A stretch of 64,000 bases of DNA from Comamonas testosteroni TK102 (lineage in GTDB: Bacteria > Pseudomonadota > Gammaproteobacteria > Burkholderiales > Burkholderiaceae_C), in NCBI RefSeq assembly GCF_000739375.1, contig NZ_CP006704.1, forward strand, positions 4,216,001 to 4,280,000, in the 5' to 3' direction. This document shows, piece after piece, positions 16,714-26,014 of the stretch (positions are counted from its first letter, which is position 1; each line of letters opens with the position of its first letter). The notes beneath the pieces are model-generated. The model had not been told where the DNA came from. It made no database searches and saw only the letters and a program-made list of their open reading frames with translations. Position numbers and translations under genes: made by a program.

Positions 16714-18930
16714 ATGGCTAACCTCCATCGTTCCGACTCCCCCGCTTTTTGCCTGAGCAGCGCTGCCGCTGCCGTTGCCGCAGCCCTTGGCGTGCTCGCC
16801 AGCCCCGTTCATGCACAGACGGCCAACGCCGCCGCTACCGAAGCCGCCCTGGACTCGGTCACCGTCACCGGCAACTGGCTGGACGGCGACATGTCTAGCG
16901 CCGAGAAGGTGCTGGAGCATCCTGGCGCACGCACCATCGTCGAGCGCGAGCGCATTCAGGAAAGCGGCGCAGCCACCTTGCGCGAAGCGCTGCGTCTGGT
17001 GCCCGGTGTGCAGGTTCAGGACAGCAACGGCACGGGCGGCAGCGATATCTCTCTGAACCTGAGCGTGCGCGGTCTGACCGCGCGCCTGTCGCCACGTTCC
17101 TATGTGCTGCAGGACGGCGTGCCCGTTTCCTACGCCCCCTACGGTCAGCCTCAGCTGTCGCTGGCGCCCCTGGCGCTGGGCAATCTGGACTCCATCGACG
17201 TGGTGCGCGGCGCAGGCTCGGTGCGCTACGGCCCGCAGAACGTGGGCGGCATCATCAACTTCACGACGCGCGCCATTCCCAAGACCTTTGCGGCCGAAGC
17301 CTCCATCGGCACCGAGATCTACAGCCACGGCGGCAATGTGAAGTCCACGCCAAGCTTCTTTGTGGGCGGCACCAACGAGGCGGGCCTGGGCCTGGCCGTG
17401 CTGTATTCGGGCACGCACGGCAAGGGCTGGCGCAGCAGCAACGACAAGACCGACATCGACGACCTGCTGGTCAAGGGCAGCTACAAGCTCGGCAACAACA
17501 GCAGCATCTCCGCTTCGCTGCACCACTTCGAGGGCAAGGGCCAGATGCCCGGCGGCCTGACCACGGCGCAGTACGCCGCCGACCCGTTCCAGAGCACGCG
17601 CAACTACGACCAGTTCACGGGCCGCCGCACCGACGGTTCGCTCAAGTACAGCTACAAGGACGGTCGCAACAATTTCGAAGTGCTCAGCTACTACGTGGAC
17701 TCTTTTCGCGGCAGCTATATCGAACGCGACGCCACTGGCGCCAATGCCGGCAAGCGCAGCCTCACGGCCGCACCGCGCGACTACAGCTACTACGGCGTGG
17801 AGCCGCGCTACTCGCGCATTTTCGAGACCGGCTCCGTGGTGCAGGAAGTCAGCGTGGGCTATCGCTACCTGAAGGAAAAGAGCTCCGAAACGGCGCTGGC
17901 CACTTCGGGCTTGTATGTACCCGGCCAGGTCGATGCCATGGCTCTGCCGCTGAACACCACCCAGACCAGCCAGGGCGGCACCACGGCCAATGCCTTCTAT
18001 ATCGACAACCGCATCGATGTGGGCAACTGGACCATCACGCCCGGCGTGCGCTACGAGCGCATCCGCTCCTTCAACAATGTGGTGGACTACAAGGGCGCGA
18101 CCGCAGCGGCCATCTACCCGACGGCGGCCGCCAACGAACTGCTGCCCACGCTGTCGGTGCTCTACCGCGTCGACAGCCACTGGTCGGTGTTCGCCAATGC
18201 CGGCAAGTCCTTCGGGCCCCAGCAGTACGCACAGCTGGCCCAGTCGTCCAACAACCAGCTCTATCCCGAATCGGCCAAGACCTATGAGCTGGGCACGCAC
18301 TACAAGAGCGACACCTGGAACGGCGAGCTGACGCTGTTCAACATCGACTTCAACAAGGAGCTGTTCCTGGACCGCCCGGGTGACGGCACCGGCAACGGCA
18401 TCTGGACCGATCTGGGCGCGACGCGCCACCGTGGTCTGGAATCGGCGCTGCGCTATGACTTCGGCAAGAACTACCCGGCACTCAAGGGCCTGTCGCTGGG
18501 CATGAGCTATACCTTCACCCAGGCCACCAGCCAGGCCGGCCCCTTCGCAGGCCGCGACCTGCCGCTATATTCGCGCCACACGGCCGGCCTGTCGGCACGT
18601 TATGCAATGGAGCGCTGGACCTTCAATGCCGACCTGAACGCCCAGTCCAAGCAGCGCTCGCCCGGCACGCCCGGCACCAGTGCCAATCCCAACTCCTACA
18701 TCACGCAGGAAGATGCCAACGGCAATCTGGGCGATATCCCGGGCTTTGCCATCCTGGGCCTGCGCACCAGCTACCAGGCAGGCAAGGAGCTGAACAATCT
18801 GCGCCTGACCGTGGGAATGAAGAACGTGTTTGACCGCCGCTACTTCACCCGCTCCACCGACAACAACGGCGGCGGCAAATACGTGGGCATGCCACGCACC
18901 CTGTACGTTCAGGCCACCCTGCCGTTCTAA
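16714..18930 (+). CDS. TonB-dependent outer-membrane receptor (siderophore/FecA-like)
   Basis: The receptor of 738 residues starts, by my choice, at ATG 16714, giving a signal peptide that ends at SPVHAQ; an in-frame ATG 75 bases upstream would put 25 odd residues before the signal. A plug domain follows (about 45-160: TIVERERIQESGAATLREAL, SYVLQDGVPVSYAPYG, VVRGAGSVRYGPQNVGGIIN), then a 22-strand barrel ending in TLYVQATLPF with terminal Phe. There is no N-terminal signalling (STN) domain, so it is not a FecA-type transducer. A PepSY membrane protein lies 62 bases downstream, as is common for ferric-siderophore uptake loci. The ligand is unknown. Confidence 0.9.
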   Translation: MANLHRSDSPAFCLSSAAAAVAAALGVLASPVHAQTANAAATEAALDSVTVTGNWLDGDMSSAEKVLEHPGARTIVERERIQESGAATLREALRLVPGVQVQDSNGTGGSDISLNLSVRGLTARLSPRSYVLQDGVPVSYAPYGQPQLSLAPLALGNLDSIDVVRGAGSVRYGPQNVGGIINFTTRAIPKTFAAEASIGTEIYSHGGNVKSTPSFFVGGTNEAGLGLAVLYSGTHGKGWRSSNDKTDIDDLLVKGSYKLGNNSSISASLHHFEGKGQMPGGLTTAQYAADPFQSTRNYDQFTGRRTDGSLKYSYKDGRNNFEVLSYYVDSFRGSYIERDATGANAGKRSLTAAPRDYSYYGVEPRYSRIFETGSVVQEVSVGYRYLKEKSSETALATSGLYVPGQVDAMALPLNTTQTSQGGTTANAFYIDNRIDVGNWTITPGVRYERIRSFNNVVDYKGATAAAIYPTAAANELLPTLSVLYRVDSHWSVFANAGKSFGPQQYAQLAQSSNNQLYPESAKTYELGTHYKSDTWNGELTLFNIDFNKELFLDRPGDGTGNGIWTDLGATRHRGLESALRYDFGKNYPALKGLSLGMSYTFTQATSQAGPFAGRDLPLYSRHTAGLSARYAMERWTFNADLNAQSKQRSPGTPGTSANPNSYITQEDANGNLGDIPGFAILGLRTSYQAGKELNNLRLTVGMKNVFDRRYFTRSTDNNGGGKYVGMPRTLYVQATLPF

Positions 18931-18992
18931 GCGGCGCCCCCGCGAGTCCACCCTCAAGGGCGGTCTCGCGGGACATCACACCATCACACGCA

Positions 18993-20117
18993 ATGACTTC
19001 GCTCCGTTCCCTGTGGCTGCGCTTGCATCGCTGGTTCGCCCTGGGCCTGGGCTGGATTCTGATTCTGGCCGGGCTCACCGGCACCCTGCTCATCATCGGC
19101 CAGCCGCTGGACCGCATGGCACACCCCGAACTGTTCCAGGCCCGCACGACGCATGCGCAGCAGGCCCAGCAGGCCGCCGCGCTGACGCCGATACTGGCAA
19201 GAGCCCATGAGGAATTCGGCAGCAAGGCCACTTTGCGCTTCAGGCTGCCGCAGCAGGCACGGGACAGCCTGTGGCTGCGTGTTCAGGCGGCCAACTGGCG
19301 CGGCACCATTTACCTGGACCCCGTGACCGGCCAGGAGCAGGGCCGGCGCGGCGAGACCGAGGGCTTTGTCAACACACTGTTCAGGCTGCACAGCACCTTG
19401 CTCCTCGACGCCAACGGCAAGGCCATACTGGCCTGGACCACGCTGGCCTATGTGCTACTGCTGCTGACGGGCGTCATTCTCTGGTGGCCCAAGCGCTGGC
19501 CGGGCAACTGGCGCATAGAACTCAACAAGAGTCTGGTGCGCGCCCTGTTCGACATGCACCGCATCGGCGGCGTGATCATGGGCCTGCTGATCGCGGTCTC
19601 GGTCGTCACCGGGGCCTATATGGCATGGCGGCCGCTGGGCGACTGGCTCAATGTGCTCGTCAGCAGCACGGCAGTCAAGCCGCCCAAGCTGCCCACACTG
19701 GCTGCGCAAGGCTCCGCCCAACCGCTGCCCGCCGATGTGGACGCCATGCTGGCCTCGGCCCGCGCGGCCATGCCCGATGCCCAGGCCAGCTTCGTGCAGC
19801 TGCCGCCCAATGCCAAACAGGCCGTACGCATCCGCTTTCGCGCCCCCGGCGAACCGCACCCCAACGGCATCAGCTCGGTATGGCTGGACCCGCGCAACGG
19901 GGCGGTGCTGGACGTCAGGCGCTGGAATGAACTCGACCCCGGCGCTGCGGCGGTGGCCGTGGCCTATCCACTGCACACGGGCGAGCTGGGTGGCGTGCTG
20001 ATGGAAGTCCTGGCCGGTCTCAACGGCCTGGTGCTGGGCGGCTTGGGCATCAGCGGAATCTGGCTCTGGTGGCACCGCCGCAAGGCCAGAAAGCTTGCTG
20101 CCCGGAGAAAATCCTGA
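18993..20117 (+). CDS. PepSY-associated transmembrane protein
   Basis: The 374-residue protein has the PepSY_TM layout: an N-terminal helix with conserved LRLHRWFALGLGWILILAGL (about 8-27), a periplasmic PepSY segment, central helices around WTTLAYVLLLLTGVILWWPK (about 150-168) and DMHRIGGVIMGLLIAVSVVTG, another periplasmic segment, and a final helix LGGLGISGIWLWWHRRK. Members accompany TonB receptors and are proposed to reduce ferric siderophores in the periplasm or inner membrane. It probably forms an operon with the receptor at 16714, 62 bases upstream. Confidence 0.88.
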   Translation: MTSLRSLWLRLHRWFALGLGWILILAGLTGTLLIIGQPLDRMAHPELFQARTTHAQQAQQAAALTPILARAHEEFGSKATLRFRLPQQARDSLWLRVQAANWRGTIYLDPVTGQEQGRRGETEGFVNTLFRLHSTLLLDANGKAILAWTTLAYVLLLLTGVILWWPKRWPGNWRIELNKSLVRALFDMHRIGGVIMGLLIAVSVVTGAYMAWRPLGDWLNVLVSSTAVKPPKLPTLAAQGSAQPLPADVDAMLASARAAMPDAQASFVQLPPNAKQAVRIRFRAPGEPHPNGISSVWLDPRNGAVLDVRRWNELDPGAAAVAVAYPLHTGELGGVLMEVLAGLNGLVLGGLGISGIWLWWHRRKARKLAARRKS

Positions 20118-20223
20118 GGGAGCCGGACTCGGATATCCCCGTTCAGGGCCGGGTCTGCTTGCATCACAGCCTCTACGGCGTCAGCATCTGGACTTCCACC
20201 GATGAGCAGACAAGGAGCTGAAG

Positions 20224-20613
20224 ATGGCTATGAATCCCGTTGGCTGGTTCGAGATCTACGTGCAGGACATGTCGCGCGCCAGGAGCTTCTACGAAGCCGT
20301 GCTGGGCTGTCAGCTGCAAGCGCTGGCCATGCCGGAAGGCGGCGAGCACCCCGATATGGAAATGTGGGCCTTTCCCGGGAAGCCGGATAACGCTGGCGCC
20401 ACCGGAGCGCTGGTCCGCATGCCGGAATGTCCCTCTGGCGGCGGCGGCACGCTGGTCTATTTCGTCTGTGAAGACTGCGCCGAGCAGGCCGCACGCGTCG
20501 CACGCAACGGCGGCCGCCTGCACCGCGACAAAGTCTCCATAGGCCCTTATGGCTTTATTGCCCTGGCCATCGACACCGAAGGCAATATGTTTGGCCTCCA
20601 CTCGATGAAATAG
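20224..20613 (+). CDS. VOC-family protein (glyoxalase/bleomycin-resistance fold)
   Basis: The 129-residue protein shows the VOC paired beta-alpha-beta units: GWFEIYVQDMSRARSFYEAV at the start and LVYFVCEDCAEQAARVARNG in the second half, ending with GFIALAIDTEGNMFGLHS, whose Asp/Glu-Gly-Asn pattern is typical. AAGGAG lies 7 bases before the ATG. It is transcribed alone between the PepSY gene and a bidirectional terminator. VOC proteins include lyases, dioxygenases and binding proteins, and no specific substrate can be assigned. Confidence 0.85.
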   Translation: MAMNPVGWFEIYVQDMSRARSFYEAVLGCQLQALAMPEGGEHPDMEMWAFPGKPDNAGATGALVRMPECPSGGGGTLVYFVCEDCAEQAARVARNGGRLHRDKVSIGPYGFIALAIDTEGNMFGLHSMK

Positions 20614-20632
20614 GGCTCGCGCCGGTCCACGA

Positions 20633-20668
20633 AAAAGGCCCGCCTCCGAGGAGAGCAGGCCTTTTGAC
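20633..20668. terminator. Bidirectional terminator between the VOC gene and acnA
   Basis: AAAAGGCC (20633-20640) pairs with GGCCTTTT (20658-20665) around a 17-base loop. The A run on one side and T run on the other would serve both convergent genes. Confidence 0.75.
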
Positions 20669-20685
20669 TTGGCAAGCTGGCGCAA

Positions 20686-23589
20686 TCAGGCCAGCAGCTG
20701 CCTCAGCACATAGGGCAGGATGCCGCCATGGCGGTAGTAGTCCACCTCGATGGGGGTGTCGATGCGCAGCTTCACGGTCACGGTTTTCTTGCTGCCATCG
20801 GCCCTGGTGATTACCAGCTGGGCATCGCTTTGCGGCGCCAGGTCGGCGGCCGGGATCACATCGATGAACTCCTCGCCCGTCAGGTCCAGGCTTTGCCAGC
20901 TGTCATTGCCCTTGAACTGCAGCGGCAACACGCCCATGCCCACCAGATTGGAGCGGTGAATGCGCTCGAAGCTGCGCGCCACCACGGCCTTGATGCCCAG
21001 CAGCTGCGTGCCCTTGGCCGCCCAGTCGCGGCTCGATCCCGTGCCGTACTCTTCGCCGGCCAGCACCACGGTGGCTCGGCCCGCAGCCTGGTACTTCATG
21101 GCCGCGTCGTAAATGGCCATCTTCTCGGCCCTGCCGTTGTCGTCACGGTACAGCGTGATGCCGCCCTCCTCGCGCGAGCCGTCGGCCCGGGCGGGAATCA
21201 TGAGATTCTTGATACGCACATTGGCAAACGTGCCGCGCATCATCACCTCGTGGTTGCCCCGGCGCGAGCCATAGCTGTTGAAGTCGGCCTTTTGCACACC
21301 ATGCTCGAGCAACCACTTGCCGGCGGGTGAGGACTCCTTGATGGAGCCTGCGGGCGAGATATGGTCGGTGGTGATGGAGTCTCCGAACAAGGCCATGATG
21401 CGGGCACCATGCACCGCGCTGGGATTGGAGGTTCTGTCTGTCGTTGCGGGCGGCGCTTTCAGCTCCAGAGCAAAGTCGGCAAAGAACGGCGGCTCGGCGA
21501 TATAGGTGCTCTCGGGCCAGGTATAGGTGGAACCCGTCACGCCCTGGATCTTTTCCCAGAGCTTGCCCGGCTCGCTGGCCACCTGCTCGTAATTGCTGCG
21601 GAAAGCCTTGCCGTTCATGGCGAACTTGAGCAGGTCCTGGATCTCCTCGCTGCTGGGCCAGATATCGCCCAGATACACCTCCTTGCCACCCTTGCCCCGG
21701 CCCACGGGCTCGGTCATCAGGTCCTTGCGCACCGTCCCGGCAATCGCGTAGGCCACCACCAGCGGAGGACTGGCCAGGAAGTTGGCCTTGATATTGGGGT
21801 GGATGCGTGCTTCGAAATTGCGGTTGCCCGACAGGACGGCCGCGCAGACCAGCTCATTGCGGGTGATGACATCGTTGAGCTCGGGCGTCAGATCGCCGGC
21901 ATTGCCGATGCAGGTGGTGCAGCCATAGCCTGCCAGCGCAAAGCCCAGCTTCTCCAGATAGGGCAGCAAGCCCGCCTCGGTCAGATAACGGGTCACCAGG
22001 CGAGAGCCCGGCGCCAGCGAAGTCTTGATATGCGGCTGGACCTTGAGTCCCGCCTGCACCGCCTTCTTGGCCAACAGGCCCGCCGCCAGCATGACGCTGG
22101 GGTTGGAGGTGTTGGTGCAGCTCGTGATGGCCGCAATCAGCACATCGCCATTGCCGACATGCAGCACCGGCTCGTCGCTACCCGGCAGATCGCACACGGA
22201 CTTGGCCGTCGCATCGTCGTGAGCGGTTTCCAAGGTAGGCCGGTTGCCGACCATCTCCACCACTGCCCGCTCCGCTCCTGCCTTGGGCGGCGGTGCATCG
22301 GTCGCCTGCTCACCTTCGCCGCAGCCCACGCGATAGCGCTGATCGAGCTTCTGCGGCGGCTGATTGAAGCCGTTGACCGCTGCCGATGCCGTGAACAGCT
22401 CGGTGAACTTGCGCGCCACATCGCCGATTTCGATACGGTCCTGCGGACGCTTGGGCCCGGCCAGACTCGGGGCCACAGTACCGAGATCGAGCTTGACCAC
22501 ATGCGAGTAGTCGATCTCGCCGGCCTGGGGCACGCCGAACAGCTGCTGGGCCTTGAAATAGGCTTCGAAGGCCTGGATCTCGCTCTTGGTGCGCCCGGTT
22601 CCCTTGAAGTACTCGATGGTCTTTTCGTCGACCGGGAAGAAACCCATGGTCGCCCCATATTCAGGAGCCATATTGCCGATGGTGGCGCGGTCCGGCAGCG
22701 AAAGGCTGCGCGTGCCTTCGCCGAAGAACTCGACGAACTTCCCGACCACTTTTTCCTTGCGCAGCAGCTCGGTGACCGTGAGCACCAGATCGGTGGCCGT
22801 CACGCCCTCGCGCAGCTGGCCGGTCAGCTCGAAGCCCACCACATCGGGTGTGAGGAAGTACACAGGCTGGCCCAGCATGGCCGCCTCGGCCTCGATGCCG
22901 CCTACACCCCAGGCCACCACGCCGATGCCGTTGATCATGGTGGTATGACTGTCGGTGCCGACGAGGGTGTCAGGGTAGTACACCGCCTCGCCCTTGCCGC
23001 TCCTGGCCTTGTGCACGCCCCGCGCCAGATACTCCAGATTGACCTGGTGCACGATGCCGAAGCCCGGCGGCACGACGCCGAAGGTGTCGAAGGCCTGCAT
23101 GCCCCATTTCATGAACTGGTAGCGCTCCTGGTTGCGCTGGAACTCCAGCTTCATGTTCAGGTCCAGCGCCTTCTTGGTGCCGAAGTAGTCCACCATGATG
23201 GAGTGGTCCACCACCAGGTCCACGGGCACCAGCGGCTCGATGGACTTGGGCTTCTTGCCCAGCTTGGCAGCCGTGCTGCGCATGGCGGCCAGGTCGGCCA
23301 GCAAGGGCACGCCGGTGAAATCCTGCAGCACCACGCGCGCGACGACAAACGGAATCTCGTCAACACGCTCGGCCTTGGGCTGCCAGCGCGCCAGCTGCGC
23401 CACATGCTCCTCGGTGATCTTGTTGCCATCGCAGTTGCGCAGCACCGACTCCAGCACGATGCGGATCGAGACCGGCAGTCGCTTGATTTCGGGAAACTGC
23501 TTGGCAAGTGCAGGCAGCGAGTAGAACTTGGCTTTCTTGCCTTCGGCCAGCTCAAAGGACTTCAGGGTTTTGGCAAAAGCATGCGACAT
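20686..23589 (-). CDS. acnA: Aconitate hydratase A
   Basis: AcnA isomerises citrate to isocitrate in the TCA cycle with a [4Fe-4S] cluster. The 967-residue product has [19 protein letters not shown], the cluster-ligand segments [12 protein letters not shown] and [12 protein letters not shown], and the C-terminal swivel domain with [17 protein letters not shown] place the start at ATG 23589 ([14 protein letters not shown]), with GGAGAG about ten bases upstream, instead of the in-frame ATG five codons earlier, which lacks a ribosome binding site. It ends at a bidirectional terminator. A 7-bp dyad sits about 48 bases upstream of the start. The window also encodes AcnB in the main TCA block. AcnA is often the stress-stable or conditionally used enzyme. 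Confidence 0.95.
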   Translation of the reverse strand: MSHAFAKTLKSFELAEGKKAKFYSLPALAKQFPEIKRLPVSIRIVLESVLRNCDGNKITEEHVAQLARWQPKAERVDEIPFVVARVVLQDFTGVPLLADLAAMRSTAAKLGKKPKSIEPLVPVDLVVDHSIMVDYFGTKKALDLNMKLEFQRNQERYQFMKWGMQAFDTFGVVPPGFGIVHQVNLEYLARGVHKARSGKGEAVYYPDTLVGTDSHTTMINGIGVVAWGVGGIEAEAAMLGQPVYFLTPDVVGFELTGQLREGVTATDLVLTVTELLRKEKVVGKFVEFFGEGTRSLSLPDRATIGNMAPEYGATMGFFPVDEKTIEYFKGTGRTKSEIQAFEAYFKAQQLFGVPQAGEIDYSHVVKLDLGTVAPSLAGPKRPQDRIEIGDVARKFTELFTASAAVNGFNQPPQKLDQRYRVGCGEGEQATDAPPPKAGAERAVVEMVGNRPTLETAHDDATAKSVCDLPGSDEPVLHVGNGDVLIAAITSCTNTSNPSVMLAAGLLAKKAVQAGLKVQPHIKTSLAPGSRLVTRYLTEAGLLPYLEKLGFALAGYGCTTCIGNAGDLTPELNDVITRNELVCAAVLSGNRNFEARIHPNIKANFLASPPLVVAYAIAGTVRKDLMTEPVGRGKGGKEVYLGDIWPSSEEIQDLLKFAMNGKAFRSNYEQVASEPGKLWEKIQGVTGSTYTWPESTYIAEPPFFADFALELKAPPATTDRTSNPSAVHGARIMALFGDSITTDHISPAGSIKESSPAGKWLLEHGVQKADFNSYGSRRGNHEVMMRGTFANVRIKNLMIPARADGSREEGGITLYRDDNGRAEKMAIYDAAMKYQAAGRATVVLAGEEYGTGSSRDWAAKGTQLLGIKAVVARSFERIHRSNLVGMGVLPLQFKGNDSWQSLDLTGEEFIDVIPAADLAPQSDAQLVITRADGSKKTVTVKLRIDTPIEVDYYRHGGILPYVLRQLLA

Positions 23590-23636
23590 CGTGAGACTCT
23601 CCATGGACAGAACACAGGGGTAACGCTTTTACATTC

Positions 23637-23652
23637 CATTGTGCACACAATG
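23637..23652. promoter_or_regulatory. Operator-like dyad upstream of acnA
   Basis: CATTGTG and CACAATG are perfect inverted repeats separated by CA, 48 bases before the acnA start codon. TTGTGxxCACAA-like dyads are typical sites of FadR/VanR-type GntR regulators. No such regulator is encoded next to it; the window's GntR is of the UTRA class and likely uses a different site. Confidence 0.4.
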
Positions 23653-23793
23653 CCCGTGAAAAGGGTGAGACAGGGCGCCGGCAACGCGAACCCTGCCCAC
23701 ATCGGTGCAAAAGGAAAGCGCTCTACGGGCGGGCTGGGATCTCGGCGCAGACTGCTCAGGAGCCTCCGTCAGGCAGAAAATCCTGTCCCTCGC

Positions 23794-24894
23794 TCAGGGG
23801 GCAAAGCGATAGCTGGCCGGCGTGCGGCCGAGCTTGACCGGAGCGCCCAGCCCCTGGTACTGGTCCATGGTCACTACCATCTCGCGGTGCGCTGTATGCG
23901 GATGCTCAAGCGCCTGGGCGACATCCAGCACCGGCGCGGCGGGCACGCCGATGGCCATCAGCTCGTCGGCCAGCTGCACACCATCGAGCGATGCAAACGC
24001 CTGTTCGAGCAGGGGCTTGAGCTCGGCGCGATGGACGGAGCGCTGGCCTGCGCTGGCAAAGCGCTCGTCCTGCGCCAGCTCGGGTCGGCCGACATGGTTG
24101 CACAGCAGCCGGAACTGCCGGTCGTTGCCCACCGCCAGGAAGATGGGGGCAGCGCCAGTGCTGATCACGTCATAGGGATAGATATTGGGATGGGCATTGC
24201 CCGAGCGTTGCGGCACCTTGCGCCCCATGAACCAGTTGGCGGCATGGGGATGGAGCAGCGACAGGCCGGAGTCGTAAAGCGAGGCATCCACCAACTGGCC
24301 CTGCCCGCTGCGCCCCCGCTCGTGCAGGGCCAGCAGAACGCCTATGGTGGCGTTCAGCCCGGTCACCATGTCCACCACCGGCAGGCCCACGCGCAGCGGG
24401 TCTCCGTCGGCCTCGCCATTGATGCTCATGATGCCGGCCATGGCCTGGATGGCGGCGTCATAGCCGGGCAGGCTGCCCAGAGGGCCGTCGGCACCGAAGC
24501 CCGTGACGCGGCACCAGATCAGCTGCGGCAGCTGCTCGCGCATCTGCTCAAAGCCTATGCCCCATTTCTCCATGGTGCCGACCTTGAAGTTCTCCACCAC
24601 CACATCGGCCTGGGCCATCAGCTCGCGCACGCGCTGCTGGCCTTCGGGCGAGGACAGATCGAGAAACTGGATGCGCTTGTTGCGGTTCAGGCCGAAGTAG
24701 TAGGAAGCCACGCCGTCGCGAAACGGAGGCCCCCAGGTGCGCGTGTCGTCGCCCTGCGGCGGCTCCACCTTGAGCACATCGGCGCCATGGTCGCCCAGTA
24801 TCTGCCCGCAGAGCGGCCCGCCGAGGATGCGTGACAGATCGAGAACCTTGATGCCCTGCAAGGCTCCGGCGCCGATCGTGACTGGATTGTGCAT
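23794..24894 (-). CDS. CaiB/BaiF (class III) CoA-transferase
   Basis: Family III CoA-transferases move CoA between a CoA ester and a free acid through an aspartyl-CoA thioester. The 366-residue protein has the N-terminal GIKVLDLSRILGGPLCGQIL, ADVLKVEPPQGDDTR, VVENFKVGTMEKWGIGF and the GYDAAIQAMAGIMSINGEAD segment. The nucleophilic Asp is expected at VGLPVVDMVTGL. It is slightly shorter than the usual 390-410 residues but complete at both ends. It heads toward acnA on the minus strand and is the last gene of a cluster with two Bug proteins, an amidohydrolase and an acyl-CoA dehydrogenase, suggesting activation of an imported acid. Confidence 0.9.
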   Translation of the reverse strand: MHNPVTIGAGALQGIKVLDLSRILGGPLCGQILGDHGADVLKVEPPQGDDTRTWGPPFRDGVASYYFGLNRNKRIQFLDLSSPEGQQRVRELMAQADVVVENFKVGTMEKWGIGFEQMREQLPQLIWCRVTGFGADGPLGSLPGYDAAIQAMAGIMSINGEADGDPLRVGLPVVDMVTGLNATIGVLLALHERGRSGQGQLVDASLYDSGLSLLHPHAANWFMGRKVPQRSGNAHPNIYPYDVISTGAAPIFLAVGNDRQFRLLCNHVGRPELAQDERFASAGQRSVHRAELKPLLEQAFASLDGVQLADELMAIGVPAAPVLDVAQALEHPHTAHREMVVTMDQYQGLGAPVKLGRTPASYRFAP

Positions 24895-24976
24895 GTTTCA
24901 ATTCCCTACAGAATACGGACCCTGGCCCGCATAACACTCAAAATGTGGCTCAAAAATTCTTTGCGGCTGACCGCAA

Positions 24977-25984
24977 TCAGGCCAGGGGCGTGCGGCCCAC
25001 GCTGCGCACCAGCGCACTCAGGCGCTGATGGATGGCAGCAAAGCTCCGGTCTGCCTCGGCCTGCGAGGTCACGGGCTGCCGGATATGCTTGCCCTCCAGC
25101 TCCAGTCGGCTGCGGATGTCCTGGTGCACCAGCGCCTGCCCTATGGCGCCGCGCAGAACTGCCACGCGGTCGGCGGGCGTGCCCTTCTTCACGAAGTAGC
25201 CTGCGCTGACCGTGTATTCGAAGTCCGGACTGAGGCGGCTTTGCGATATCAGCGGCACATGGGCCAGCTCCTTGGGCAGGGTCTTGGAAAAGCTGGTCAG
25301 GATCTTCAACCGTCCCTGCCTGGCCATGCCTTCGAAGCTGGCCTGATAAGGCAGGATGGCGAAGTCCACCTGCCCGCCTGCCAGGTCCTGCAGGGCCGGC
25401 GCGGCGCCCTTGTAAGGCACGTGCAGAAACGGCAGCTTCAGTCTGGCTGCCAGGGCATCGCCCATCAGGTTGTACATGGAATCCACGCCCACCGTGCCAT
25501 AGGTCAGCGGGCCGTTCTTGCCGGCGCGTGCATATTCGATGAAGGCGTCATAGCTGTCGACCGGCAAGCCGCTCTTGACCATGAGCACGATGGGCGACTC
25601 CGTCGTGGGAGCCGCCAGTGTGAAGTCGCCCGGCTTGTAGCGCGCTGCCGTATTGAGCATGGGCGCCAGGAAGATCTCGTTAGCCGAGCCGTGGAAGAAC
25701 ATATAGCCGTCGGCCGGTGTGTTGAGCACTTTGGCCGCAGCAATCAGACCCGTACCGCCCCCCAGGTTCTCCACCACCACCTGCTGCCCGAGGCTGCGGC
25801 CAATGGATTCGGCAAAGATGCGTGCCGCCACATCGCTGGCTCCGCCGGCGGGAAAAGGCACCATGAGAATCAGAGGCTTGGCCGGAAAGCTTTCTGCAGC
25901 CCGGACCCAGCTCGAACCTGCCGCCAAGGCAGCCGTCTGCCACAGTGTGTGCCGCATAAAGCCGCGGCGGTTCCATATACCCAT
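24977..25984 (-). CDS. Bug/TctC-family periplasmic solute-binding protein 3
   Basis: The 335-residue Bug protein starts with a signal peptide (FMRHTLWQTAALAAGSSW), then FPAKPLILMVPFPAGGASDV, VVENLGGGTGLIAAAKV and HVPYKGAAPALQDLAGGQVD. GGAGGCAGGAG directly precedes the ATG. It lies between the CoA-transferase (82 bases downstream) and the M20 amidohydrolase (30 bases upstream) on the same strand, so co-transcription is likely. The central region (TESPIVLMVKSGLPVDSYD) differs from the other three Bug proteins here, so the ligand probably differs too. Confidence 0.9.
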   Translation of the reverse strand: MGIWNRRGFMRHTLWQTAALAAGSSWVRAAESFPAKPLILMVPFPAGGASDVAARIFAESIGRSLGQQVVVENLGGGTGLIAAAKVLNTPADGYMFFHGSANEIFLAPMLNTAARYKPGDFTLAAPTTESPIVLMVKSGLPVDSYDAFIEYARAGKNGPLTYGTVGVDSMYNLMGDALAARLKLPFLHVPYKGAAPALQDLAGGQVDFAILPYQASFEGMARQGRLKILTSFSKTLPKELAHVPLISQSRLSPDFEYTVSAGYFVKKGTPADRVAVLRGAIGQALVHQDIRSRLELEGKHIRQPVTSQAEADRSFAAIHQRLSALVRSVGRTPLA

Positions 25985-26014
25985 CTCCTGCCTCCCATTT
26001 CAGCAAGCGGCCGC

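Noticed and set aside
21361..24834. A 1157-codon open frame antisense to acnA and the CoA-transferase gene.
   Set aside because: It crosses two genes and the intergenic dyad and is His/Gln/Arg-rich without any domain.
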